Below, piece after piece: positions 31,623 through 41,134 of a stretch of 64,000 nucleotides of DNA (position 1 is the first letter of the stretch; the number at the start of each line of letters is the position of its first letter). A model generated the notes under the pieces. That model saw nothing but the letters and a program-made list of their open reading frames with translations, did no database searches and had not been told where the DNA came from. Both the position numbers and the translations under genes were made by a program. The DNA is from Shinella zoogloeoides (lineage in GTDB: Bacteria > Pseudomonadota > Alphaproteobacteria > Rhizobiales > Rhizobiaceae), in assembly GCF_003574625.1 (NCBI RefSeq), contig NZ_QNUJ01000010.1, positions 1 through 64,000 of the forward strand, written 5' to 3'.

Positions 31623-33056
31623 TTACTTCATGTTGGCCAGCAGGTCCATCGGCAGGTCGTTCACTTGCCGTGAGGGCATGCGGCGGTAGGTTTCCGTCGG
31701 CGCCGTTTCCGGTACATGGAATTCCGCGCGGGCATAGGCATCCGACTGCTTCGCCGGCGTCAGGTTCATGCTGCTGAGCAGCATGCCGCTGGCCGCGAGG
31801 ATGCGGTATTCGGCAAAACGGGCGGCATAAACGGCCGTGCGCGACAGGACGTTGACGGTATAGCGCGAGTTCTGCGCGCCGAGCACGTCGAGCAGCGAGC
31901 GCCGGCCGACCGCGAGCTGCTCGCGATAGGATTCCACGAGGTTGCCGTTGACGCCCGCCTGCTGCTTCAAGGTGGCGGCAAGTTCCGTCTGGCGGATGCG
32001 GCGATCCCAGGAGACGCGGACGGCTTCTTCCACTTCGCGGTAGCTCTGGTGCAGCACGAGGCGCTGCTCGCTGGCGCGGCGAATCTGTTCCTGCTCGTTG
32101 GCGATGTCGATGCCGCCGCGATAGAGGTTCCATCTCGCCACGACGCGCGCCTGAAGGCTGGTGCTGCGGCCGTCGTTTCCATCGATGTCCATGCCCGTGC
32201 GGGCGCGGCCTTCGAGCGAGACCGTCGGGAACATGTCGGAGCGGGCGCCCTTCACCATGGCGTCCGCCGCGTCGATATCGGAGTTGGCGACCTTGATGCG
32301 CGCATTGTTGGTGCGGGCAAGGCCGATCGCCTCGTCGAGCGACTTGGGCAGGGCCGCAGCCATGGAGCCCGGCATGGTGGGATTGGAGAACGGCTTGCCG
32401 ACGAGACGCTGGAAGCGAATCTTCGCCGATTCCAGCTCTTCTTCGGCTTCCTTCTGGCGGGCCTTGGCGGCAAGCAGCCGTTCCTGTGCCTGCTGGCGGT
32501 CGGCATCCGTCAACGTGCCGCCGGAGATCAGCGAACTGATGTCGCCGAGCATCTGCTGATGGACGGCCGCGTTGCGGCGCGATTCCTGGACGATCTCGCC
32601 CTGGAGCATGATCTCGAGATATTCGCGCACGACCTGCAGCGCGATCGTCTCGGAACGCTCCAGCACACGGAACGAGGCGCTATCCACGCGGGCGGCCTGA
32701 CGCTCCAGCTCCGCCCGGCGACCGCCGCCGTCAAAGAGCTTCTGCGTGACGGAGAGGCCGACATCGGCGGGGTAGAGCGGATCATCCTCGATGCTGGTGA
32801 GGCGTCGGGAATTATTGTCGAGCCTCTCGATGCCGGCACCCGCTTCCAGATCGACACTCGGCAGGTAGAGGCCGCGCGCCTGGCGAAGCTCGAACTCGAT
32901 GGCTTCCCGGTTTTCCAGCGCCTGACCGATCTCAGGGTTGGATTCCAGCGTAACCGCCATCGCTTCCTTCAGGGTCAGCGCATGCGCATTGACCGGCACA
33001 AAGGCCGCCCCTACCAACAGAGCAGCCGAAATGGCGCCTAGAAACGACCTGTGCAT
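31623..33056 (-). CDS. TolC-family outer membrane channel (LapE-like)
   Basis: A 477-residue outer-membrane efflux protein. A signal peptide (MHRSFLGAISAALLVGAAFV, then PVNAHA) is followed by two repeated coiled-coil/strand units; LTLKEAMAVTLESNPEIGQA and LPKSLDEAIGLARTNNARIKVA are the paired starts, and YREQLAVGRRSLLDVLGAQNS is the signature of the agglutination/type I secretion subgroup. ATG 33056 places the signal at the N-terminus; 33074 is a possible alternative. First gene of the operon leading to the ABC, HlyD and ribbon-helix-helix genes. Confidence 0.94.
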   Translation of the reverse strand: MHRSFLGAISAALLVGAAFVPVNAHALTLKEAMAVTLESNPEIGQALENREAIEFELRQARGLYLPSVDLEAGAGIERLDNNSRRLTSIEDDPLYPADVGLSVTQKLFDGGGRRAELERQAARVDSASFRVLERSETIALQVVREYLEIMLQGEIVQESRRNAAVHQQMLGDISSLISGGTLTDADRQQAQERLLAAKARQKEAEEELESAKIRFQRLVGKPFSNPTMPGSMAAALPKSLDEAIGLARTNNARIKVANSDIDAADAMVKGARSDMFPTVSLEGRARTGMDIDGNDGRSTSLQARVVARWNLYRGGIDIANEQEQIRRASEQRLVLHQSYREVEEAVRVSWDRRIRQTELAATLKQQAGVNGNLVESYREQLAVGRRSLLDVLGAQNSRYTVNVLSRTAVYAARFAEYRILAASGMLLSSMNLTPAKQSDAYARAEFHVPETAPTETYRRMPSRQVNDLPMDLLANMK

Positions 33057-33233
33057 TATTGCCCCCGACCCCATATGAACCGCGCCGACGCCCAATCGGC
33101 AGCGCAGGTTCACTTCCTTCACTCATTCTTAGGCACGTCGCGAGGCGTGCAGCAATCGGACGATTCGCAAACATCCTTAACAAGCAATATTATATGCAAC
33201 CATGTGGCGATTCCGCCACATTTTCCCTTGGGC

Positions 33234-33866
33234 TTACCGGACGACGACGAGGCTTCCGACGCTGACCCTGTCGAAAAGCTCGACGACATCGTCATTGGCC
33301 ATGCGGATGCAGCCGGAAGAGACGGCCTTGCCCAGGGTCCAGGGCTCATTGGTTCCGTGGATGCGATAGAGCGTATCGCCGAGATAGAGCGCGCGTGCGC
33401 CGAGCGGGTTTTCAGGTCCGCCTTCCATCGTTGCCGGCAGAATCCTTCCCTTCCGGGCTTCGCGGCTCACCATTTCCGCCGGGGGCGTCCAGCTCGGCCA
33501 TTCCGCCTTGCGGCTGATCTTCTGCTTGCCCTTCCACGCGAAGCCCTCGCGGCCGACGCCGATCGCATATTGGCGGGCAGTGCCGTCTCCATTGATATAG
33601 AGCAGCCGCCGCTTTCCCGTATCCACGATGATCGTGCCGCGCTTGAATTCGCCGGCATAGGCGACGGTCTGCGCGGGGATCGGGGAGGCGCTCAGCCGTC
33701 CCGAAAGCTTGCGGGTATCGATCCGCTTCACGGTCCATGTGCCGGTTCTGGCGTCGAACTGGCGGACCGCCTGCTCGGCAAGGGCCGGGGAGGCGGCGAA
33801 CAGGGCGGAGAGAATGGAAAACGCCGCGATGCGGCTGCGCGAAACGATGGGCCGAACTACCCGCAT
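33234..33866 (-). CDS. L,D-transpeptidase (YkuD family)
   Basis: A 210-residue exported enzyme with a signal peptide (MRVVRPIVSRSRIAAFSILS, then ALFAASPALA). The YkuD catalytic motif is complete: YRIHGTNEPWTLGKAVSSGCIRM, with the nucleophile cysteine at about 186. These enzymes make 3-3 cross-links in peptidoglycan or attach proteins to it. It lies directly upstream of the TolC-like gene on the same strand with a 177-base gap, and is divergent from the GGDEF gene. Its place inside the adhesion cluster may be chance or may reflect envelope remodelling for adhesin anchoring. Confidence 0.93.
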   Translation of the reverse strand: MRVVRPIVSRSRIAAFSILSALFAASPALAEQAVRQFDARTGTWTVKRIDTRKLSGRLSASPIPAQTVAYAGEFKRGTIIVDTGKRRLLYINGDGTARQYAIGVGREGFAWKGKQKISRKAEWPSWTPPAEMVSREARKGRILPATMEGGPENPLGARALYLGDTLYRIHGTNEPWTLGKAVSSGCIRMANDDVVELFDRVSVGSLVVVR

Positions 33867-33987
33867 GAAAAGGCTCCCGGTAGGTATGACCGATTTATAT
33901 CGCCTATTGGTAGAATCTGACAGATGTCGGAAACGGCGATTTTACACGCCTGCTTTATAAGCCTCGTCATACCGGAACTCGGCAGAC

Positions 33988-34779
33988 ATGAGGACGATGG
34001 GCATGCGGGACACCTTTTTCCTTCGCGGGACGACGAGCGGCTGGCTGGCGGGGGGCGGTGCTGCCGCGCTCGGGCTGGGGCTGGCGGCCGCGGCCGTCAC
34101 GAATGCCGTTTCCTCGACCGTATCGGCAGCGGGCAGCGCCGTGCTTGCCGGCGGGGTGGCGCTCGCCGTATCCCTTCCGCTTCTCTACACCTGCAGCCGC
34201 ATGGCGAAACGGATCGCCGCCTTGCGCAGGGAGGTCCAGCATCTCGGGCAGCGTGACGGGCTGACGGCCTGTCTCAACGAGCCCACATTCTCGGCGCTCG
34301 TCGATACCTATGCGGACCGCCGCGCGGCCCCGGACGGCTCCAGCCGCGGAACCGTCCTGCTCATTCATGTCGATGACCTCCCGATCGTCAACGATCGCTT
34401 CGGTTATAGCTGGGGCAACGAAGCTCTCGTCCGGATCGCCGCCGCCATTCGCGGGACCGTCCGGCAGGGCGATATCGTGGGCCGTATCTCCGGCAACCAG
34501 TTTGGCGTCTTCCTTCCCGGTGCGGACGAGACGAATGCGAAGGGCGTCGCCGACCGCATCCACGAAAGCGTCACCGGCCTCGATTTCCTGCCCGCCGGCG
34601 TCCGTTATCCGCTCTCGATCCGGGCAGGCGCGGTCATCCTCGCCGACCGGGCGAAATTCGACGACCTGCTGAAGGCGGCTGTCGGCACCCTGGAAATGAC
34701 CAGGGAGCAGGGGGAGGACTGGATCCGCTACACGTCGCTGGGCGGATGGCCACAGGACGGCGCGGCGAGACTCCAGTAA
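33988..34779 (+). CDS. Membrane GGDEF-domain protein with dead active site and intact I-site
   Basis: A 263-residue protein. Two hydrophobic segments (about 16-40 and 50-70) anchor it in the inner membrane and the GGDEF domain (about 85-250) faces the cytoplasm. The catalytic GGDEF is replaced by SGNQF at 168-172, so cyclase activity is unlikely. Five residues upstream, RQGD at 159-162 matches the RxxD inhibitory site that binds cyclic di-GMP. The fold is otherwise well kept (LLIHVDDLPIVNDRFGYSWGNEALVRIAAAI). This suggests a cyclic di-GMP receptor. Start is 33988 or 34003. It sits beside the adhesin gene, where a LapD-type receptor would be needed. Confidence 0.87.
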   Translation: MRTMGMRDTFFLRGTTSGWLAGGGAAALGLGLAAAAVTNAVSSTVSAAGSAVLAGGVALAVSLPLLYTCSRMAKRIAALRREVQHLGQRDGLTACLNEPTFSALVDTYADRRAAPDGSSRGTVLLIHVDDLPIVNDRFGYSWGNEALVRIAAAIRGTVRQGDIVGRISGNQFGVFLPGADETNAKGVADRIHESVTGLDFLPAGVRYPLSIRAGAVILADRAKFDDLLKAAVGTLEMTREQGEDWIRYTSLGGWPQDGAARLQ

Positions 34780-34973
34780 CGCCACCCTTGGATGGGAAGC
34801 GCGATCCGACGGCGGGAAAGCCTGTCGCCTGTGGACCGCGACAGTCCGTAAGTTAACCAATCGTAAAAAAGGAACCAGGCCGATATAGCCCGATATATGG
34901 CACCCGATGCCCCGCTATTGATCGGCCAAAAATTCCGTGGCTTGACTAGCGCAATTGTAGAAGGGGTTCGGCT

Positions 34974-37900
34974 ATGACTACCGAGGGCTTTATCGAAAAT
35001 CTGTCTGTTTCCGACGCTTCGCACGGCGCCGGCGAGCGCCCGGCGGCGTTCCCCGCCGAAGCCGGCGGGCTGGCGCACGAGGCGCAGCAGATCGCGCAGG
35101 CGGAGACGCAGCAGGGCGCAGCAGCCGTCCCGCAGTCGGGCGAGCAGATCGTTGCCGCCGTGGATAACGTCGTCAAGCTCCCCGCAGGCACGTCCATCGA
35201 AAAGGTCGAGATCGACGGCGACAACCTCATCCTCGTCCAGCCTGACGGCAGCCGCATCGTCATCGAGCACGCCGCCCTGCACGTTCCGACCTTCGTTATC
35301 GACGATGTCGAGATTCCGCAGGAAGCCCTGGTCGCCGCGCTCGAAGCAAGCAACATCAACGTGGCGGCCGGCCCCGACGGCACGCTGACGGCAGCGGCTG
35401 CCGGCAGCGAAAGCGCCGGCGGCAACTTCAGCGAAGCCATTCCCGGCATCGGCGACGCGGGCCCGGCAATCGACCTCCTGCCTCCGACGGCACTGCAGTT
35501 CGGCGCGCCCGAGGATCGGCAGCTTCTTGCCGCGTTCGATGCGCCCAATCGCGGCCCGGGGATAGAGTTTCCGGAAAATCCCTCGACCGGAGAAGGTGAA
35601 CCCGACCTGCATCTCCGCGTTGAGACGGTCTACGAAAAATATATGAAAGACGGGACAGAGGGGAACGGAGAGGACAACGACGGTACCATCGTTAAAGGTA
35701 CATTCACCATATCCGACCCTGACGGCCGCGGTGACATAGCCTCGCTGACGATCCAAGGCCTTGAGCCTCTTCCGGCCGGTGTAAGTTCCACGCATCCGAT
35801 TGGCGAGCTTGTGGGGTGGACTATCTATGGTGCGCATGGCGTCCTGAAGATCACCGCTTACGATCCCCTCTCAGGCAAGGTGAGCTACGAATACACGCTG
35901 ACTAGCAAGGTCAATCACCCGGTCGCGGGACAGGCCGATATTGCAGACGATGCAGATCATTTCACCATCCAGGTCACCGACAAGGGCGGCCTCGGCGCGT
36001 CGGCGACGCTGAAAATCGATATCGTCGATGACGTGCCCAAGCTCGACATCCAAGGAAATGCCGTTCAGGTCGTTCACGATGAAAGCTTCGGCCCTCAGGG
36101 CCAAGGCGCGAACGATATCAGCAAGACCATCCCCAATCTACAAGCGCTGGCGCTGTTTGCACCAATCGCATCCAAGGGCAAGGACCCGCAGTCTCCACTC
36201 GGTCTGCCGCTCGGGTTCGCCCATAGCAAAGGAGCGATCGTAGACGTCACGGTCAATCATGGAGCGGACGGGCAAGGCAAGCCGCTGTCCTATTCGCTTG
36301 CGACGGAGGCGGGAACGGATTCCGGCCTGTCGACAACGGAAGGCGGCAGGATCTTTCTCTACGCCGAAACCTATAACGGCATCACCTATATCGTCGGTCG
36401 CCTTGGCGAGGGCGATACCGCAAATCCGGAAGGCAAGGCCGCATTCGCGCTGCACAGCGACGGAAACGGCGAGGTCACGGTGGCGCAGTGGCTTTCCATC
36501 CATAACACCCAGGCAGGCGGTAGCGCGGCCGACTACAACGAAGTGGACCATCTCGCCGCGGGCGCGGTGTTTGTCGTGGTGACTGCTGAGGATGGAGATG
36601 GCGACAAGGTCAGCAAGACCGTCGATATTTCCGGACAAATAGGCTTCCGCGACGACGGACCGGATGCCCGGGACGCGAAGGGGCTCTGGACGCTCGACGA
36701 TGAAAGCTTCCACGACGGCATCAAGGGCGGGCCGGGCGACACTTCTCCTGACTTGGTTCCCAAGCTCGCCGGTGTTCTGCCCTTGAATGGCGGCATGGAC
36801 GGGGTGAAGCAGGTTTCCGTCTCGGAGGCCGTCAATGTTGTTAATGACAAAGGCGATTCGTCGGCAGTCCTGAAGGCGATCTTTGTCGATGGTCAGGGCG
36901 TTGGGCACGCTTGCGATGTGACGGTCGGATGGACCGAGAACGGCAGCGGCGGAGGCACGCTCAAAGGTACGGCAGAATACGGCGGGACTTCCTTTGATGT
37001 GTTTACACTCAAGGTGAATGCCGATGGAACTTATACGCTCCAGATGCATGCCCCCCTCGATCACCCGCTGACGAGTGAAAGCGGAAGCGATATTGCGACC
37101 TCCTGGGAAGACAATCTCAAAATCGAGTTCAGCTACACGGTGACCGACGGTGACGGCGATACCGCTTCCGCTAAGCTTTCCGTGACCGTGAATGACGACT
37201 CGCCGGAGTTCGCTTCCAGCGGGAGCCGCGACAGCACGGTCCAGGACGATCACGGGACGTGGACGGCGAGTGGCGACGTCCACATAAAATTTGGCTCGGA
37301 CGGTCAGCATGCGAACGCGGCGGGAGAGGCTGACGGCCTGAAAATCACCGACTACAACCATCACCTGGCTGGGGTTACGGAAACCTTGTCAGATGATGGA
37401 AGGACGGTGACTGCAAAAATCGACGGAACAGACAAGCTTCTCTATACGCTGACCTTGAACAATGACGGCAGCTATACCTTCGTACAGCACAACGAGTTGC
37501 CGGGTGGCGTTGGAAGTCTGCCGATGGTCTCGACCGGCGGCGGCTTCGGACCGACATATGATCCGAAGAGCTTCGCCGGCTTCACGCTTGCCGGTGTGAG
37601 TGGACCGCTGAGCGGTTCCAACGGTGTCGGCGTGAGCGACGGCAACATGGATGCCGGCGACAGTTTCAAGATTTCGTTCGACCACGCGATGGTGTCGGCC
37701 GATCTCGGCATCAAGGCGCAGGGGCAGGGCACGCTTTTGCTGCACTGGACTGCCTATGACGCAGATGGCAATCAGGTTGCGGACGGGTATACCAACGCCT
37801 TTGGCAAAGATGCTTCGAGCGTGGCGATCACACCGCCGGCGGGCGTCGTGTTCCAGTCCCTCAGTGTCGAGGTTGCTTTGGGGAGTGCCCCCAGCCCGCA

Positions 37901-40667
37901 TGCGCCAAACTTCAAACTGACGGGCGTCGGCGGCGAGACGCAGACGACGGTTCCCCTCGACAAATTGACCTTTGGCGTCTCCGCAACGGATGGTGACGGC
38001 GACACCGTCTCCGCCGATTTCACCGTCGGGATGCATGCTTCCGGGCCGACCATCGCCATCCCTGCCGCAGGTAAGGCTGACGCCGGCACCTTGGTTGATG
38101 AAGCGGGCCTTTCGGTGCGTATCATCGACGGACATGAGGAGGCAGCCGGTTCGAAAGCCGGTACGGGTGTGGACACCGCAAAAGGAACGGTCGCCTTCAC
38201 CTCGCAGGGCGCTCCCGCCGAAGTCACACTGGAAGGCAAGGCCCTGTCTTCCGACAAGGACAACCCCACGACCGTCAAGGACGACGCCGCCGGCGCGCTG
38301 AAAGCCTGGTACGTCTACGACACGACGACGGGTAAGGGTGAAATCCACTACGTCTACACATTAAAGGACAATACGTCCGGTGACGGTCGCTCGGTCGCGT
38401 TCGACGTGGCTGTGAAGGATGCGGGCGGCGCCGATATATCCGGCAAACTGGTCATCGACATCCTCGATGATGGCCCGACCGCCCGCACCGACGATGGAAA
38501 TGTCGTCAAGGGCGCGACGCTCACGGTATCGGCGGACGATGGCGTGTTGCATAACGATTCCGCCGGCGCGGACGGGTATGCATCGGAAGGGGGTGTCGTC
38601 GGTGTCCGTGCCGTTCTCAACGGCAACGATATCACGACTGCCGTGCAGGTCGGCATCAACACCGCGATTGTGGGATTGTATGGCACGCTGACGCTACAGG
38701 CGAACGGCTCTTATGAATACAAGGTCACCGCCAGCCACATCCCTCCGGATGCGCAGGACAAGTTCGTCTATTCCATCATGGATGGGGATGGGGATCTCTC
38801 GACGACGACGCTGACGATCAATGTCGCGAACGTCGTCCTCACTCCCGACAATCAGGTCGGGGTCGTCCATGAGGCCGCGCTTGATCTGGTGAAAGATCCG
38901 GCTGACCTTGCCATCGGAACGGTAAAGGGCTCGAACCCTGCGAGCCCGTTGGAAACTGTTACGGGGCAACTCCACGTGTCCGGCAGCCAAGGTATTGTCT
39001 ACGAGGCCTTTACCAAGACCACAGCGCACGGGGTCTTCGAGCTGAAGACAGACGGTTCCTGGACATATACGCTGACGTCACCTTATGACAGCGGCGCTGT
39101 CCAGGGCGACAATACAGTGTCGGGCGATCAGTTCGCCTATACGGCCAAGGATGCTTTCGGCAATCTTGTCCAGGGGACGGTGCAGGTTAATGTCGTCGAC
39201 GACGTTCCGGCCTTCACCCTTGTCAACGACGGCAACCGCAATGGGGTCGTGGAGCTGTCGGCGTCCAACCCGGGGGCGAATGTTACCTATACCGGCCAGT
39301 TCGCGGAGTGGCATTATGGGGCGGATGGATACAAAAGTATCACGATGCCGACGCTGCAAACCGGCAATCTGAAGGTGGAGACGGTCTCCTCGGGTCCGGA
39401 CAAGATTGTGCTCGACCTGAAGGAGAACGGCACCGTCGTCGCCAAGCTGACGCTGAATGCCAACGGCACCGATTCACTGGAGGTGATGCACCGGGAAGGC
39501 AAGGTCGACTTTACCCCCTTCCCGACGAATAACGGTGGCGGTGGAAAGCCGGTCGACTTCAAGGTCATAGACTTGGCAGACTTCGATGTTGTCGCATCCG
39601 CCACCAAGAACGGCTCCAAGGATCAGGTGAATTCCAACAATGGGTGGGGTGTCGACAACGGCAACATCAACAAGAACGAAGCTATCCTGTTCAAGTTTGT
39701 CGACAATCTCAGCGACCCCTCGAATCCCGCTGCAGTGAACGCCGCCGCTGGCCATCGTGCTTATGATTTCCAATTCACGACAACAAGTCTCAACGGATTC
39801 CCTGGTCCCAAGGACGACGCGGTGGCCTCCGTCATCGTCAGGGTCTACCTTGACGCCGGGATGACGAAATACGATGAGGTCACGGTTTCTGCAAAGCAGG
39901 GAGACAGTTTCCAGATCAGCCATCTCGACTGGTCGGCGGCTGCCGGCAATGGAAGTTACCATTCGGGCGATCCGATATTCGGCGTACGGGTTCTCAACGC
40001 GACAAATAAGGGTACTTTCCGCCTGGATGACATCGCGGTTGGCGCCGACCATGTCACTCCGCCGGCCGATCTCGACTTCAAGGGCATCGAAATAAAGATC
40101 ACGGATGGCGATGGCGATACCGCCACGCAGAAATTCGACGTTCATATCGGCGGAGCGTCCGGCGATCATTTGACGGTGGAAGCCGTTGCCGGAACATCGG
40201 ATAACGACACGCTGCACGGAGCCGCCGGTAGCGATACCCTGATCGGCGGGCTTGGTGATGACATCCTCTACGGGGGGGACGGTAATGACATTCTCATTGG
40301 CGGGCTGGGCCATAACACGCTGTATGGCGGCGGAGGCAACGACACGTTCGTAATTGACGCGTCGAAGGCACTGTCGGGGGCGCTGTCGGACATGATCATG
40401 GACTATCACAACGGCCAGAGTGGAGAGCATGATGTGGTCGACCTGAGCGAATTGCTGCATGGCATCACCGTGACGGAGGCGAACCCCATCGGCAACTATG
40501 TGAAGGTCATCGACCATGGCGCGGACGGGGCCGCCGCGGATGAATTGCAGGTCAGCACGACCGGCAATGCCAGCGACTTCCACACAGTCGCGGTTCTGAA
40601 TACGGATGCAGGCGTCAAGATTCTCTATAATACGGACCATACGGAAACGACTATTCCGCATCCTTGA
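34974..40667 (+). CDS. Giant RTX adhesin with retention region (LapA-like)
   Basis: A 1897-residue secreted protein. The N-terminus resembles the LapA retention module: an Ala/Gln-rich leader, then VDNVVKLPAGTSIEKVEIDG and DNLILVQPDGSRIVIEHAAL (63-102), followed at 139-144 by TAAAAG, a candidate LapG cleavage site; VAAG at 130-133 is a second. The middle consists of VCBS/T1SS-143-type repeats with acidic DGDGDT turns near residues 540, 725, 1005, 1270 and 1710. RTX calcium-binding nonapeptides (GGLGDDILYGGDGNDILIGG) span about 1740-1795, and an uncleaved C-terminal type I signal follows. AAGGGG precedes the ATG. It is the natural cargo of the exporter at 28066-33056. Confidence 0.93.
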   Translation: MTTEGFIENLSVSDASHGAGERPAAFPAEAGGLAHEAQQIAQAETQQGAAAVPQSGEQIVAAVDNVVKLPAGTSIEKVEIDGDNLILVQPDGSRIVIEHAALHVPTFVIDDVEIPQEALVAALEASNINVAAGPDGTLTAAAAGSESAGGNFSEAIPGIGDAGPAIDLLPPTALQFGAPEDRQLLAAFDAPNRGPGIEFPENPSTGEGEPDLHLRVETVYEKYMKDGTEGNGEDNDGTIVKGTFTISDPDGRGDIASLTIQGLEPLPAGVSSTHPIGELVGWTIYGAHGVLKITAYDPLSGKVSYEYTLTSKVNHPVAGQADIADDADHFTIQVTDKGGLGASATLKIDIVDDVPKLDIQGNAVQVVHDESFGPQGQGANDISKTIPNLQALALFAPIASKGKDPQSPLGLPLGFAHSKGAIVDVTVNHGADGQGKPLSYSLATEAGTDSGLSTTEGGRIFLYAETYNGITYIVGRLGEGDTANPEGKAAFALHSDGNGEVTVAQWLSIHNTQAGGSAADYNEVDHLAAGAVFVVVTAEDGDGDKVSKTVDISGQIGFRDDGPDARDAKGLWTLDDESFHDGIKGGPGDTSPDLVPKLAGVLPLNGGMDGVKQVSVSEAVNVVNDKGDSSAVLKAIFVDGQGVGHACDVTVGWTENGSGGGTLKGTAEYGGTSFDVFTLKVNADGTYTLQMHAPLDHPLTSESGSDIATSWEDNLKIEFSYTVTDGDGDTASAKLSVTVNDDSPEFASSGSRDSTVQDDHGTWTASGDVHIKFGSDGQHANAAGEADGLKITDYNHHLAGVTETLSDDGRTVTAKIDGTDKLLYTLTLNNDGSYTFVQHNELPGGVGSLPMVSTGGGFGPTYDPKSFAGFTLAGVSGPLSGSNGVGVSDGNMDAGDSFKISFDHAMVSADLGIKAQGQGTLLLHWTAYDADGNQVADGYTNAFGKDASSVAITPPAGVVFQSLSVEVALGSAPSPHAPNFKLTGVGGETQTTVPLDKLTFGVSATDGDGDTVSADFTVGMHASGPTIAIPAAGKADAGTLVDEAGLSVRIIDGHEEAAGSKAGTGVDTAKGTVAFTSQGAPAEVTLEGKALSSDKDNPTTVKDDAAGALKAWYVYDTTTGKGEIHYVYTLKDNTSGDGRSVAFDVAVKDAGGADISGKLVIDILDDGPTARTDDGNVVKGATLTVSADDGVLHNDSAGADGYASEGGVVGVRAVLNGNDITTAVQVGINTAIVGLYGTLTLQANGSYEYKVTASHIPPDAQDKFVYSIMDGDGDLSTTTLTINVANVVLTPDNQVGVVHEAALDLVKDPADLAIGTVKGSNPASPLETVTGQLHVSGSQGIVYEAFTKTTAHGVFELKTDGSWTYTLTSPYDSGAVQGDNTVSGDQFAYTAKDAFGNLVQGTVQVNVVDDVPAFTLVNDGNRNGVVELSASNPGANVTYTGQFAEWHYGADGYKSITMPTLQTGNLKVETVSSGPDKIVLDLKENGTVVAKLTLNANGTDSLEVMHREGKVDFTPFPTNNGGGGKPVDFKVIDLADFDVVASATKNGSKDQVNSNNGWGVDNGNINKNEAILFKFVDNLSDPSNPAAVNAAAGHRAYDFQFTTTSLNGFPGPKDDAVASVIVRVYLDAGMTKYDEVTVSAKQGDSFQISHLDWSAAAGNGSYHSGDPIFGVRVLNATNKGTFRLDDIAVGADHVTPPADLDFKGIEIKITDGDGDTATQKFDVHIGGASGDHLTVEAVAGTSDNDTLHGAAGSDTLIGGLGDDILYGGDGNDILIGGLGHNTLYGGGGNDTFVIDASKALSGALSDMIMDYHNGQSGEHDVVDLSELLHGITVTEANPIGNYVKVIDHGADGAAADELQVSTTGNASDFHTVAVLNTDAGVKILYNTDHTETTIPHP
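40192..40360 (+). repeat. RTX nonapeptide repeat block in the adhesin gene
   Basis: Encodes tandem GGxGxDxLx units (DTLHGAAGSDTLIGG, LGDDILYGGDGNDILIGG, LGHNTLYGGGGNDTF), about five to six repeats that would fold as a calcium-bound parallel beta-roll. The block is short for a protein of this size. Confidence 0.85.
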
Positions 40668-40677
40668 GGATACGATT

Positions 40678-40708
40678 GCGCCCGGCAGTCCTCTCTAGGC
40701 TGGCGGGC
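40678..40708 (+). terminator. Imperfect hairpin after the adhesin gene
   Basis: GCGCCCGGCAG can pair with CTGGCGGGC (one mismatch) around an 11-base loop, ten bases after the stop. No T-run follows, so termination is uncertain. Confidence 0.3.
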
Positions 40709-40771
40709 GTTGAAACGAGTGTAAAATTAGAATAAGCGAAAATGAGGCTTTTCAGTCTTCCGGGGGATTTC

Positions 40772-41131
40772 ATGTTTTCGATGCGAAAGGCTCTTGCCGC
40801 GGCGCTTCTGCTGGCAGGAAGCGTGACGGCTCAGGCTGCGGATATCGGTGAAGGGTATGCGCAGTGCGCGCTGGCGACGGGCTCGACCCTTGCCGGCCAG
40901 CAGAACAATGCAACGCTTTCCGACGAGGTGGTGCGGTTGATGAACGAGGCCGTGGGGGTCGCCGACGATCCCCGCTGGATCAATTCGCGCCAGCCGGCCT
41001 TTACCTGGGCTTCAGAGGCGAAGGCCGCCTGCGGCAAGGCCTATGGTTATCTCAAGGCGAGCTATCGCGACGAGGATTGGCTCAACAAGTGCGAATGTTT
41101 CCATTCGCGCATGCTTCAATACATGAACTGA
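40772..41131 (+). CDS. Small secreted protein of unknown function
   Basis: A 119-residue precursor with a clear signal peptide (MFSMRKALAAALLLAGSVTA, then QAADIGEG) and four cysteines in the mature part (AQCALATG, KAACGKAY, KCECFHSRM), which could form disulfides. GGGGGA lies before the ATG at 40772; an in-frame ATG at 40742 and one at 40781 are alternatives. It is three bases upstream of the lipoprotein gene, so they share a transcript. Family not recognised. Confidence 0.75.
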   Translation: MFSMRKALAAALLLAGSVTAQAADIGEGYAQCALATGSTLAGQQNNATLSDEVVRLMNEAVGVADDPRWINSRQPAFTWASEAKAACGKAYGYLKASYRDEDWLNKCECFHSRMLQYMN

Positions 41132-41134
41132 TCC

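Noticed and set aside
29466-31673. 735-codon plus-strand frame opposite the ABC exporter gene
   Set aside because: Antisense of a gene with intact Walker and signature motifs; no ribosome binding site or family resemblance.
34974-40667. Several frames on both strands within the adhesin gene
   Set aside because: All are shadows of the continuous 1897-codon adhesin frame, which has recognisable repeats and RTX motifs throughout.
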